From VRUE01 sp036379955 (GTDB taxonomy: Bacteria > Actinomycetota > Thermoleophilia > Solirubrobacterales > 70-9), in assembly GCA_036379955.1 (NCBI GenBank), contig DASVFR010000035.1, forward strand, positions 1-45,377: a stretch of DNA of 45,377 nucleotides. The letters run 5' to 3'. Made by a program: the position numbers and the translations under genes. Positions 16,983 through 25,990 of this stretch are shown here, piece after piece; positions within the stretch are counted from its first letter, which is position 1, and the number at the start of each line of letters is the position of its first letter. A model generated the notes under the pieces. It saw only the letters and a program-made list of their open reading frames with translations. It was not told the DNA's origin and ran no database searches.

Positions 16983-19900
16983 CTAACGCCGTAGGTGATC
17001 CGCCTTCGGGCTTTGGTGGTGGCGCTTGCGAAGCTTGTGCTTCTTGATGCAGCGCACCTTGGCTCCGCGGCGGACCCTGTGCTTGCCCTTGGGGCATTTG
17101 CGAGATTGGGTTCGCTTTTCCACTCCCTCGGCCGAGAGGGAGGTCGTGGCGTACGCGGGTTTGAGATCCCGTGGAGCGCTCGGAGGCCCCAGACAGATTT
17201 CCCCCTCGCATCCTTCTCCGCCCCTGGGTGCTGTCGGAAAGCCTCCGCCGACCCGTGCATCGTAGATCGAGCTGCTGGCTTCTTCTTCGTCTTGCGACAC
17301 CAGCGCCTGGCGGGTGGTGAAAAAGACATCGTCGCCGGTGGCGCTGACCGCGTAGAGGTAGCTGGGATATGCGCTCTGGCCGCCAGAGATCAACGAAAGG
17401 CGTTCTTCGCGCCACTCGTATACATCGGTGACTCTATTCTGATCGGTGGGAGCCAGCGGTTCGGCAGTGACAAAGAAGGCTGTCCTTCCATCCTCGCTGA
17501 GATTGGCGATTGGGGCCAGGGGGGTGATAACCGCAGCGCCCAGGACTTCATCCTGCAGTTGGGAATCTGAGTTGGCCGTTGTTCCCTCGGGGCCACAGGA
17601 GATGCAGGTAAGACTTGCGCCGGTTGCGTCGTAGCGGAAGACCTCGGTGTGGCCATTGGCGTCGTAGTTGGTCAACGGGGCATGGGACTCAAAGAGAAGC
17701 GCCTGACCATCGGCGCTTGAGCGCGAGGGATCGATCGCTGGGCCCTCTCCGATTCCTCCCCCTTCGGGGTTGAGGCCCTTTACCCAGTTGGCCAGATTGA
17801 CGTCTCCGGTCAGGTCGGCCGGGTCGAGGATTGCGACGAAACTGGTGAAATCACCTTGCGCTTCCCAGAGGTAGAGGTTGTCCAAGCCGGCTTCGGCACC
17901 GGGGGCAAGGGCGGCTTTGGAGGTGAAGTAGGCGCTGGTTCCATCGACTGGGACGTTGATGAAGGTGCCACCGGGTGCGATCTGGGTCGAGATCCCTGCC
18001 GCGGTGTCGAAGCGATGCAGGGCACCGCCTTGCAGGTAGAAGAGAGCCGAACCGTCGCGGGCGAGGCCGGCGAAGGTGACGCCGGTGCCCACTTCCAGGG
18101 TCTGGGCGTCGTCGAGGCGCAGGTAGAGGGTGCCCCCCACGCTGAAGGCGACCGCCGAGCCGTCGGCCGAGACGCCTCTGTAGCTTGCGCTTTCACTCGG
18201 GACTTTGCCGTCGGGCAGCAACGAGAGGACATGAGTCTGGCCGCCGGGGCTGCGGTCGTAGATCGCGGTAATGCTTTTGGCCGGAGCCCCGGGCTCCAGG
18301 TGTGCGTTGGAGGTGAAGATCACGTGAGCGGCGTTGGGGGAGATCCAGTGCCCGATAGCCTCGGGGTCGCTGCCTTCGGAGCCACAGCCGATCCATGCGA
18401 AACGACCTGTCGGTTCGGCTTTGGGAGTGCATTGAGGATCTGCTCCCGCCTCGGGAAGGGCGAGGTAGCGTGCATAGCCGCCTTCTGGTGGATCGAGGAT
18501 GCCCGACTCACCCTGAGCGGCCCAGAAGGAGAAGCGCTGGTCGGTGGAGACACTGCCCAGGGACGGAAAATCAGTCTGGGCGTAGGTCGGGCCGTAGAGG
18601 TCGAGGCTCCAGCCGCCGGGGCCACGAGTGGCGCGGTAACCGTTGCGCACGCCGTTGCCTTCGGTGCCGGGCAGCGGTCCCTCGGTTTGGAAGGCCACGC
18701 TCTCTCCGTCGGCGGCGGCGAGCGCGGTCGCCCCAAAGGTACCGTTGGCGGTAGAGCCACCCCCCCAGAACGGCTGATACCCCCCGTCCTGCGGCGGCGT
18801 GACCAGCTCATAGGCGCGGCAGTCGGGCAGGTTGGCCGAGGGGCCGGTGCGCAGGGCGGCGTTGGGGCAGGGGGGCCCTCCGCCGCCTTCCTCAAGCGTG
18901 GTGAAGGAGGCTTCGTCTTCGGCCGTGCCGGCTTCGTTTTCGACCACGAGGCGCAGGCGGTAGGCGGTTCCTTCGGCGAGGTCCGAGACGGGGGCGGAGA
19001 CGGGGGCGAGCGCTTCGGCGGGTTTCAGTTCTTCGGTCGGGGTCGCCTTGGCGCCCGCGAAGGTTTCGCCGTTGGCTTCGTACTGGGCCTCGCTCAGGTA
19101 TTCGAAGCGGTATTCGGTTTTCAGTCCGACGGTGCCGACTTCGCCGCGCAGGACGGCTTCGCTGAAGCCGAGCGGGTTGGGGGGCCGGGCGATCGCCCGG
19201 GGCAGTTCGGTGAAGGTCGCTTCTACTTCCCCGGGGCCGTCCATCGTCACTTCGCAGGTGCCTTCGGCGGGTGAGACGGTTTCTTCTTCGCAGTCGCCTG
19301 CTCCCCAGCCCTCGAATTCGGAGCCGGGGTCCGCTTCGGCGGTGAGCACGACGACTTCGTCCAGGTCGAATTTGGCCTCGCAGGTGGAGCCGCAGTCGAT
19401 GCCGGGCGGTTCGCTGGAGAGCGTGCCGGTGCCCGTGCCTTCCTTCGTCACCAAGAGCAGCGGGTGTTCGGGGCCGAAGAGGACTTTTACTTCCTTGTCT
19501 TCGTCCATCGTCACAACGCATTCGGTCGGCGAGGGTTCTTCCTCGCAGCCTTCCCAGTTTTCGACTTCGGAGCCGGGGTCGGCGGTGGCGGTGAGGGTGA
19601 TGCCTTCTCCTTTGGGGAATTCGGCTTCGCATTCCGATGGGCAATCGATGCCCGCCGGATTGCTCGTCACCGTGCCCGAGCCGGATCCTTCCGGGAGGAC
19701 CTTCAGTTTGTTCGTGGGGCCGCCGCCGAATTCAGCCCCCACTTCCGTATCCGCCCCCATCGTCACCTCGCATGTCGTCGGGCTCGGTTCGTAGGCGCAG
19801 CCCGTCCATTTGATGAATTCGGAGCCCGGGTTCGGGGTTGCGGTCAGCACGACCCCTTCGCCCTGGTTGTATTCGTGGGAGCAGGTGGCCCCGCAGGAGA

Positions 19901-22181
19901 TGCCGGGTGGGGAGCTGGTCACCGTGCCCGAGCCCAGGCCGCTCTTTTTCAGCGTCAGTTTGTGCTTGGTGACGGGCGGATATTCCAGGGCGGAGAAGGC
20001 GGCTAGGTCGTATTTGGCTTTCGGGTCGTCGTAGGCGACGTAGGCGGTGCCCTTGTTGGGGCTGAAGGAGCCGTTGTCGACGGCGACGCCGAAGTTGGTG
20101 GTGACGAGTTCTTCGAAGCTTCCGAAGGTGGCGACGAAGGTGCCCGTGGACTCGAATTCCCGCGCCTCTTTGTAGGAGGGTTCGAAGGCGATCGGGTGGC
20201 CGTCTTCCTGGTTGACGGCGAGCGACCGCGTATGGTTGCCGAGGTTACCCGCCGGGCTGCCGGCGCCGGTTATCTGGGTCAGGACTTCGGTGCCCGCCGC
20301 GTTCAGCACGAAGATGCCGCTGCCGGCGGTACCGACGTAGACGTCGCCGGTCCTACCGCAGACGGCGAGCGACTCCCTGGTCCCGAGACTGAGACTGTCG
20401 CCGAATTTGGCAATCAGCGCTCCCGAGCCTTCTTTGGCCGATTTGTACTCGTTGGTCTGGGCGGCGTTGGTGACGAGGAGGCGGCCGTTGGCGGGGTTGA
20501 TCGCCAGCGCGCCGATCGGTTCGCCTTCGAATTCGCCCTGTTTGGCCACCGTCACCGGTGCGCCGTAGGTGGTGCCTTCGGTGGGCGGGAAGCTCGATGG
20601 TTTGTAGTAGACGACTTCGCGTTCTTTTGCCCCCGTGACCAGGGCGTAGACGTTGCCTTCTGGGTCGACGGTGATCCGGCACAGGGTGCCCGAGGGACTC
20701 GGGATTTTGGGGCCGAGGGCTTTGGCTCCGCTGGGCGGGTAGAGGACGACTTCGGGGCCGACGGCGAGGTAGCGGTTGCCGTGTTCGTCGATCGCGACGC
20801 TGCAGGTTTTGGCCAGGGTCAGCGAGAGGGATTCCACCGGGCCCGAACGGCCGGGGGCCTTCAGAGCCCCGAAGGCGAGGACCCTGGCCCCCGCTCCCGC
20901 TCCGGAGGTGGCGTAGAGGGTGCCGTTTCCTTCGCCGCCGGAGCGGTCCACCGCGATCGCCGTGGGGGCGCCGTCACCGGCGGCGAGAGGAGTCTGCGAG
21001 ACGAGCTGGCCGGTTGCCTCGAGCTCGTCGAGGACTTCATTGGCGTCGTCGTAGAGGAAGAGGTGCCCGGCCGTGCAGGCGTTGCCTCCCGCGGGTGGGC
21101 AGGTACCGGGGTCGGCGGCGAGGTAGGCGCCGTTCGGGCCGAAGCCGAATTCCTCGCCTTCCTCTGGCCCGGCGAGCGTGCTGCGCAGTGTCTGTTCCTT
21201 GAAGCTCGCGGCCGAGAAGAGCTTCAGCTGGTCGCCTGAGGCGTCGGCCACGGCGAGGTGGTAGAAGGCGCTCGAGCCGGTGGCTTTGTAGGTGTAGGGG
21301 GCGACGCCGGTGGCTTCGGAGAGGTCGCCTTCGCCGATGTGGCCGCTCCAACCTTTGATGATCTCGGTGATTTTGCATTCCTGCCCTCCCCCGCCTTCCA
21401 GCGCTTCGGGAATGCATTTGAGCGCTTCGATGTCGGAGTGTGCGTATTTACCTCCAAAGGTGACGAGATGGATTCTTGAGTTACTGCCGTTGATGACCGA
21501 GATGTCGCCGGGATCGATCGAGGCCAGCCCTTCAAGCGCTTTTTTAACTTCTTCGGCAGGACCTTCGAAGGGAATCGATCCTGTGGGTTCGCCTTTGAAT
21601 TCGAGTTTGTATTTGCTTCCGGTGCACTGGAAACAGCGAACCTCCTGTTCCTCGTCGGTCCCCAGGCTGCCGTTGGCGTCGTAGACGGAGACGCGGGTCC
21701 CCTCGGCGACGTAGAGGCGGTTGTCGGAGGGGTCGACGGCGATGCCCCCGGCAAGCCCGGAGGCGTCGATCACTTCGCGCGGGCCGTAGGTCGGGGTGCC
21801 GGCGAAGGGGTAGGCGTTGGGTTTGTAGCGGACCACTTCGCCGGTGGCCCGCTCGGAGACGTAGAGGTTGCCGGTGGTCGTGACCGCCAGGCCGCAGGGT
21901 TCTTTGGCGTTCGGGATCGAGGTGAGCAGGACGTGTTTGGGGTCATGGACCCTGACATCGCCGGTGCCGGCCGAGGAGGCGTAGAGGTCGCCTTTGTAGT
22001 CCACGGCCGCGCCGCAGGCGTGGTTCAGGCCGCTGACGTCTAGGGAGGAGGTGCGGGGGTGGAAGGGGGCGGCGGAGGCGGGGGTGCAAACCCAAAGCAA
22101 GGCGAAAGCGAGGCAAGCCGGTGCTAGGCCTAGCCCCCACTTCGCGTACAACCGTCCCTGAACCGAGCGATTCGCTCCCAT
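16983..22181 (-). CDS. Large secreted beta-propeller / InlB-B-repeat protein
   Basis: A 1732-aa exported protein. Residues 1-37 are a signal peptide ending near TPASAAP. Residues about 40-735 are NHL/SMP-30-like propeller repeats (units such as GLAVTTTGNLYVSERATGEV). Residues about 739-990 hold three Cys-containing divergent InlB B-repeat modules (pattern G-G-T-V-S-P-G-I-C...C, E-F...W-x-G-C, C-V-T-M). A fibronectin-III-like segment follows (about 995-1095), then a TolB/WD40-like propeller after CRAYELVTPP (about 1115-1680). The tail is basic, CPKGKHRVRR then Lys/Arg/His. Such tails are common in Thermoleophilia surface proteins (recall, not searched). Function is unknown; adhesion or cell-surface structure is a guess. 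It is convergent with metK. Confidence 0.85.
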   Translation of the reverse strand: MGANRSVQGRLYAKWGLGLAPACLAFALLWVCTPASAAPFHPRTSSLDVSGLNHACGAAVDYKGDLYASSAGTGDVRVHDPKHVLLTSIPNAKEPCGLAVTTTGNLYVSERATGEVVRYKPNAYPFAGTPTYGPREVIDASGLAGGIAVDPSDNRLYVAEGTRVSVYDANGSLGTDEEQEVRCFQCTGSKYKLEFKGEPTGSIPFEGPAEEVKKALEGLASIDPGDISVINGSNSRIHLVTFGGKYAHSDIEALKCIPEALEGGGGQECKITEIIKGWSGHIGEGDLSEATGVAPYTYKATGSSAFYHLAVADASGDQLKLFSAASFKEQTLRSTLAGPEEGEEFGFGPNGAYLAADPGTCPPAGGNACTAGHLFLYDDANEVLDELEATGQLVSQTPLAAGDGAPTAIAVDRSGGEGNGTLYATSGAGAGARVLAFGALKAPGRSGPVESLSLTLAKTCSVAIDEHGNRYLAVGPEVVLYPPSGAKALGPKIPSPSGTLCRITVDPEGNVYALVTGAKEREVVYYKPSSFPPTEGTTYGAPVTVAKQGEFEGEPIGALAINPANGRLLVTNAAQTNEYKSAKEGSGALIAKFGDSLSLGTRESLAVCGRTGDVYVGTAGSGIFVLNAAGTEVLTQITGAGSPAGNLGNHTRSLAVNQEDGHPIAFEPSYKEAREFESTGTFVATFGSFEELVTTNFGVAVDNGSFSPNKGTAYVAYDDPKAKYDLAAFSALEYPPVTKHKLTLKKSGLGSGTVTSSPPGISCGATCSHEYNQGEGVVLTATPNPGSEFIKWTGCAYEPSPTTCEVTMGADTEVGAEFGGGPTNKLKVLPEGSGSGTVTSNPAGIDCPSECEAEFPKGEGITLTATADPGSEVENWEGCEEEPSPTECVVTMDEDKEVKVLFGPEHPLLLVTKEGTGTGTLSSEPPGIDCGSTCEAKFDLDEVVVLTAEADPGSEFEGWGAGDCEEETVSPAEGTCEVTMDGPGEVEATFTELPRAIARPPNPLGFSEAVLRGEVGTVGLKTEYRFEYLSEAQYEANGETFAGAKATPTEELKPAEALAPVSAPVSDLAEGTAYRLRLVVENEAGTAEDEASFTTLEEGGGGPPCPNAALRTGPSANLPDCRAYELVTPPQDGGYQPFWGGGSTANGTFGATALAAADGESVAFQTEGPLPGTEGNGVRNGYRATRGPGGWSLDLYGPTYAQTDFPSLGSVSTDQRFSFWAAQGESGILDPPEGGYARYLALPEAGADPQCTPKAEPTGRFAWIGCGSEGSDPEAIGHWISPNAAHVIFTSNAHLEPGAPAKSITAIYDRSPGGQTHVLSLLPDGKVPSESASYRGVSADGSAVAFSVGGTLYLRLDDAQTLEVGTGVTFAGLARDGSALFYLQGGALHRFDTAAGISTQIAPGGTFINVPVDGTSAYFTSKAALAPGAEAGLDNLYLWEAQGDFTSFVAILDPADLTGDVNLANWVKGLNPEGGGIGEGPAIDPSRSSADGQALLFESHAPLTNYDANGHTEVFRYDATGASLTCISCGPEGTTANSDSQLQDEVLGAAVITPLAPIANLSEDGRTAFFVTAEPLAPTDQNRVTDVYEWREERLSLISGGQSAYPSYLYAVSATGDDVFFTTRQALVSQDEEEASSSIYDARVGGGFPTAPRGGEGCEGEICLGPPSAPRDLKPAYATTSLSAEGVEKRTQSRKCPKGKHRVRRGAKVRCIKKHKLRKRHHQSPKADHLRR

Positions 22182-22239
22182 TGCCCCTGACCAAGGCTAG
22201 CACCAACCGGTTCCACTTAACCACCATTCTTGTTCCTAT

Positions 22240-22294
22240 GGGTCGGCGGCCAGCAGATGACCGCCTCGGTTTCCCGGGCGGTCATCTGCGACCC
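22240..22294 (-). terminator. Hairpin between the two secreted-protein genes
   Basis: A perfect 13-bp stem (22253-22265 / 22277-22289) with an 11-nt loop is extended by GGGTC/GACCC across a 7-nt bulge. It lies 40 nt past the stop of the gene at 22334-22972. There is no T-run, so it is either a GC-type terminator or another palindromic repeat. Confidence 0.5.
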
Positions 22295-22333
22295 ACTAGC
22301 CAAGCGCTGCAATCGCGCGGTTGACCCGGCTCT

Positions 22334-22972
22334 CTAGGACTCAATCCACATCGTGCCGCTGGCCGGATAGGTGGCATCCCATTCCGAGGTGTCCGGGCAG
22401 ATGAATTTTTCACCTAGTTCGGTCAGAACGGTGGTTTTGGTGGCTAACAGCTTGGTTTCTCCCGATTCCGACGAGTGGGCTTTTAGTAACGGTTCACCGC
22501 CGTAGGTACAGTCAATAAGAGCACCGCACTTAACCTTTACTTTTGTACCTCCGTTGGATTTGGCCGATGCTTCTAACGCGCCAATCTTGGTGAATGAGAT
22601 ATCGCCAAGCGACAGGGTTTTTACTTCTTCACATTTTGTTTTTCCAAGTTTGCATTCCGTAAAGGTCAGTTCGGTCAGGTGACCCAATAGTGATTTTCCT
22701 AATGTGTTTAACACTGAGATATTGGCTAAGGATTTCCCGCATGTAACCGTGCCGAGGCTCGTTAACAGTTTCGGTTCTTTCGCTGTTCCGTGAATCTGGG
22801 CGACCTCTTTTCCTTCAACCACTTCAGTGACGAGTGGATTTTCACATATTAATTCCGCTTTTCCGCACACAACGATATGTTCTGTATCCGCAGATGCTGC
22901 GGAGGTTCCAACAAACGCAATTCCGGTCACCGTTGCCATCGCGATGAGGCCGAGGAGCTTGATGTGTCTCAC
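22334..22972 (-). CDS. Secreted protein of unknown function, lower GC
   Basis: A 212-aa exported protein. The GTG at 22972 is chosen because GGGAG stands 7 nt upstream; a longer ORF reaches 23020. A signal peptide (IKLLGLIAMATVTGIAFVGTS) ends near ASA-D. The mature part holds about eight Cys, the block LTFTECKLG, and the ending CPDTSEWDATYPASGTMWI. It resembles a family of about 200-aa secreted proteins that I recall as abundant in Thermoleophilia, but I do not know a function. Its coding sequence uses many A/T-ending codons, unlike every neighbour, which suggests recent acquisition or special expression. Confidence 0.75.
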   Translation of the reverse strand: MRHIKLLGLIAMATVTGIAFVGTSAASADTEHIVVCGKAELICENPLVTEVVEGKEVAQIHGTAKEPKLLTSLGTVTCGKSLANISVLNTLGKSLLGHLTELTFTECKLGKTKCEEVKTLSLGDISFTKIGALEASAKSNGGTKVKVKCGALIDCTYGGEPLLKAHSSESGETKLLATKTTVLTELGEKFICPDTSEWDATYPASGTMWIES

Positions 22973-23065
22973 GTCGATTCTCCCTTGGCGAGCTTGTCGC
23001 CTGTTCGATTTGGCTGACACCCCTGTCTAACCCGCTGGGCGCCTAATGTTTAGATCATTCAAATC

Positions 23066-23092
23066 AATATATGATGTAAATAGTAATGTCAA
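23066..23092 (-). promoter_or_regulatory. Promoter of the lower-GC secreted gene
   Basis: Reading the minus strand, a perfect -35 TTGACA (23092-23087) is followed after 15 nt by TATATT (23071-23066), in an AT-rich island (about 23050-23105). The spacer is 2 nt short of ideal. The start codon is about 90 nt downstream. Confidence 0.5.
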
Positions 23093-23384
23093 GACCTTTA
23101 ACTCGAACACATGTTCTCTGAACCTCTCAGTCCGGCCGACATGCTCAAGCGCTTTAGGCGACCTCTGGCCTTTCTAGTGCGACGACTCGCTGGTGATTAG
23201 ATTGAGTCGCCGGTTCGATGGACTGGCGGGGAGCCATCGTTCGCAATGCTCAGAACGAACGAAAATCTGACGTGTCACAGCAGCTGAACACACAGGCGGA
23301 CGGTTGCGGTTAGCTACTCAATCCCGTCGCCGTTGAACCAAGCGGTGGATCAGTGGCGCGTCGACAGGGTCGCCCATACTGCTC
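23093..23384. other. Non-coding spacer, nothing recognised
   Basis: This is the remainder of a roughly 450-bp gene-free stretch between the secreted-protein gene and the PH-domain gene. ORFs here lack family features and have no ribosome sites. No RNA gene, repeat copy or riboswitch was recognised. Weak pairings (CGACTC/GAGTCG near 23185-23215) are not convincing. Confidence 0.5.
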
Positions 23385-23430
23385 TGCGAGTGGCGGGACG
23401 ATGTCTCGTCCCTCCCGTCACTCAGCGAGC
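23385..23430 (-). terminator. Hairpin overlapping the stop of the PH-domain gene
   Basis: GGGACGA / TCGTCCC form a 7-bp stem with a TGTC loop near 23395-23412. It is extended with bulges by GAGTG/CACTC. It covers the stop codon at 23422-23424, like other palindromes in this window that sit on stop codons. Confidence 0.45.
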
Positions 23431-23928
23431 AGGAGGCTGCGGTTCTCCCAGCCCGTGCGCCCCGGCCGCGCCGGCCTGGGTTGCCTGGTCGACCTTGTGG
23501 ACGACCTGGCCGGGGTCGGCGACGCCGTAGAAGATGAAGTTGTAGTCGTCGCCGGCGGCGGTGTCGAAGTCGACGTCGCCGACTTGGACGAGGCGCTGGT
23601 AGACGGACTGCTTGTAGTTGACGTTCTGGACGCGCTCGAGGCGGGTCTCCTGGACCTCGCGGGAGACGATGCCGCGGCGGATGTTGAGGCGGCGGTCGGT
23701 GATCGTGTAGGTGGTGGCGACGCGCTTGACGAAGCCGACGAGGACGGTGACGCCGACGATCAGGAGGACGACGAGGAAGACGGTTCCGCCGCCGGCGCCG
23801 AAGAGCTTGAAGACGATGCCGGCCAGCGCCCCGACCAAGATCCCCTTCAGGTAGAAGCCGAGGATCGCGCGCCAGGAAGGGTGGCCCTGGAAGATGATCC
23901 GCTCCCCGGGGCTGAGGTTCAGCGCCAT
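23422..23928 (-). CDS. Membrane protein with bacterial PH (bPH2/YdbS-like) domain
   Basis: A 168-aa protein: an N-terminal GERIIFQGHPSWRA block, two membrane segments (about 22-65), then TTYTITDRRLNIRRGIVSREVQETRLERVQNVNYKQSV, here cited as the region about 70-110, which is the typical bPH2 (DUF304) core. Function of these proteins is poorly known; membrane-associated scaffold or stress roles have been proposed. The ATG at 23928 gives a normal N-terminus; a longer ORF to 23991 would overlap priA. It is divergent from priA with a 49-nt spacer. Confidence 0.8.
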   Translation of the reverse strand: MALNLSPGERIIFQGHPSWRAILGFYLKGILVGALAGIVFKLFGAGGGTVFLVVLLIVGVTVLVGFVKRVATTYTITDRRLNIRRGIVSREVQETRLERVQNVNYKQSVYQRLVQVGDVDFDTAAGDDYNFIFYGVADPGQVVHKVDQATQAGAAGAHGLGEPQPPAR

Positions 23929-23965
23929 CGCCGGCCAGCATACCCGCGCCGTCCGCGTTCCTCCA

Positions 23966-23977
23966 TAGCTTCCAGGC
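23966..23977 (+). promoter_or_regulatory. Possible leaderless -10 (TAGCTT) of priA
   Basis: TAGCTT (23966-23971) lies 6 nt before the priA ATG in the short divergent spacer. No -35 consensus is seen. Confidence 0.3.
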
Positions 23978-25951
23978 ATGTCGATCGCCAAGGTCGAGCC
24001 GCTGACGACCGCGCGCGCGCTGCGCGGGCCCTTCGACTACCGCCTGCCCGAGGAGATGGCTGGCCTCGCGGTCGGCAGCGTCGTGCGGGTGCCGTTCGGG
24101 CGCCAGCGCATCCTCGGCGTCGTCGTCGAGCTCGCCGAGGCCTCCGAGCTGCCGCCCGAGCGCCTCGCAGAGCCGATCGAGGCGCTGGCGGCGGGCACGC
24201 CGCCGGATCTCGTTCGGCTCGGCCTCTGGGTCGCGCACGAGTACTGCTCGACGCCCGCCCGCGGCCTGCGGCTGGTGCTGCCGCCGGGGATCGAGGTGCG
24301 CAAGCGGCGCCAGCGCCCGCCGCTCGCGCACGAGGCTGTGGGGGCCGCCGGTGAGCGCCCAGAGCTTCTGCCCGAGCAGGAGGCCGCGGTCGCAGCCGTC
24401 GTCGCCGCGCTCGACGGCGAGGCGGGCGCGCCACGGGAGCGGCTCCTGCACGGCGCCACCGGCTCGGGCAAGACCGAGGTCTACCTGGCCGCGGTCGAGG
24501 CGGCGCTGGCCCGCCGCCGCACGGCGATCGTCCTCGTCCCCGAGATCGGGCTGGCGCCCCAGGCCGTGACTCGCTTCCAGGCCAGGCTGGGCGACCGCGT
24601 CGCGGTCCTGCACTCGGCCCTGACCGAGGCAGAGCGCTTCGAGGAGTGGCGGCGCCTGCGCGACGGCGAGGCGAGCGTCTGCGTCGGGCCGCGCTCGGCG
24701 GTCTTCGCCCCGCTCGCCGACCTCGGCCTCGTCGTCATCGACGAGGAGCACGACGCCTCCTACAAGCAGGAGGGCGATCCCTGCTACGACGCACGCGACG
24801 TCGCCCGCCACCGCGCCGCGGAGAGCGGCGCCGTGCTGCTTGCCGGCAGCGCTACGCCGCGGCCCGAGTCCTGGCTGCAGATGTCGCGGCTGGAGATGCC
24901 GCACCGCGTCGACGGTCGCCGCCTGCCGCCCGTGCGCGTGCTCGACATGCGCGAGGCCGACCCGCGCTCGGGCCCTCTACACCCCGAGACCTGGGCGGCG
25001 CTGGAGCGGGTGCGCGAGGGAGGGACGAAGGCGATCGTGATGATCAATCGGCGCGGCTTCGCGCCCTGGCTCACCTGCCGTTCCTGCGGGCAGCACTGGA
25101 GCTGTCCCAACTGCGACGTCTCGCTGATCGTCCACCGTCACAGCGACACGGTCGTCTGCCACCACTGCGCCCATGCCGAGCCGCTGCCCGGCGCCTGCGG
25201 CGAGTGCGGCTCGACCACGCTCTCCCGCGCCGGGGCCGGCACCGAGCAGGTCGAGGCGCTGATCGCGGCCCGGCTGGCGCCGATGCCGGTCTTTCGCCTC
25301 GACGCCGACACCGCCGCCGGCCGCGGCGCCCACGCCCGCATTCTCGCCGACTTCGCCGCGGCCGAGAGCGGGGTCCTGGTCGGCACCCAGATGGTCGCCA
25401 AGGGTCACGACTTCCCCGAGGTGACCCTGAGCGCGATCCTCGACGCCGACGCGACCCTGCGCTTTCCCGATTTCCGCGCCGCCGAGCGCACCTTCGCGCT
25501 CGTCGCCCAGGTCGCCGGCCGCAGCGGGCGCGGCGAGGCCGGGGGGGAGGTCGTCGTCCAGACCCTCGCCCCGACCGCGCCGAGCATCGTCCACGCCGCA
25601 AGCCACGACTCCGCCGCCTTCCTCGCCGAGGAGCTGGAGCGGCGCAGGGCGTTGCGCTACCCGCCCTTCTCCCATCTGACCCGGATCGTGCTCAAAGCCG
25701 AGTCCGAGCCGCGTCTCGACCGCGCCGCCGCCGAGCTCGCCGACGCGCTCGCCGCGACCCTGCCCGACGACGCCGACTTGCTGGGCCCGGCGCCGATGTT
25801 CCGCGTTCGCAACCGCCACCGCCGCCGCGTCCTGCTCAAGGCCGCCGAACGCGAGACGACGATCGCCGCCGTCCGCGCGACGGTCGAGGATCTGGCCGCA
25901 GCCCGCGCCCTGCGCGACGTGGCGATCTCGGTCGACGTCGACCCGCAGTAG
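23978..25951 (+). CDS. priA: Primosomal replication helicase PriA
   Basis: A 657-aa superfamily 2 helicase that reloads replisomes at stalled forks. The N-terminal fork-binding domain (about 1-110) is followed by Walker A GATGSGKTEVY (from about 159), the DEEHD box (about 255) and a zinc region with four CxxC-type pairs (about 367-412: CRSCG, CPNC, CHHC, CGEC). Both helicase motifs are intact, unlike some actinobacterial PriA proteins thought to have lost helicase activity. It is first of a run priA-def-fmt-rsmB-zinc ribbon-rpe. Confidence 0.95.
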   Translation: MSIAKVEPLTTARALRGPFDYRLPEEMAGLAVGSVVRVPFGRQRILGVVVELAEASELPPERLAEPIEALAAGTPPDLVRLGLWVAHEYCSTPARGLRLVLPPGIEVRKRRQRPPLAHEAVGAAGERPELLPEQEAAVAAVVAALDGEAGAPRERLLHGATGSGKTEVYLAAVEAALARRRTAIVLVPEIGLAPQAVTRFQARLGDRVAVLHSALTEAERFEEWRRLRDGEASVCVGPRSAVFAPLADLGLVVIDEEHDASYKQEGDPCYDARDVARHRAAESGAVLLAGSATPRPESWLQMSRLEMPHRVDGRRLPPVRVLDMREADPRSGPLHPETWAALERVREGGTKAIVMINRRGFAPWLTCRSCGQHWSCPNCDVSLIVHRHSDTVVCHHCAHAEPLPGACGECGSTTLSRAGAGTEQVEALIAARLAPMPVFRLDADTAAGRGAHARILADFAAAESGVLVGTQMVAKGHDFPEVTLSAILDADATLRFPDFRAAERTFALVAQVAGRSGRGEAGGEVVVQTLAPTAPSIVHAASHDSAAFLAEELERRRALRYPPFSHLTRIVLKAESEPRLDRAAAELADALAATLPDDADLLGPAPMFRVRNRHRRRVLLKAAERETTIAAVRATVEDLAAARALRDVAISVDVDPQ

Positions 25952-25975
25952 GGGCGGCGGCCGAGCGGCAATCCT

Positions 25976-25990
25976 TAGACTCAGATCGAG
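25976..25990 (+). promoter_or_regulatory. Possible leaderless -10 (TAGACT) of def
   Basis: TAGACT (25976-25981) stands 9 nt before the def ATG in a 39-nt spacer after priA. It is the same hexamer as before the MFS gene. Confidence 0.35.
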
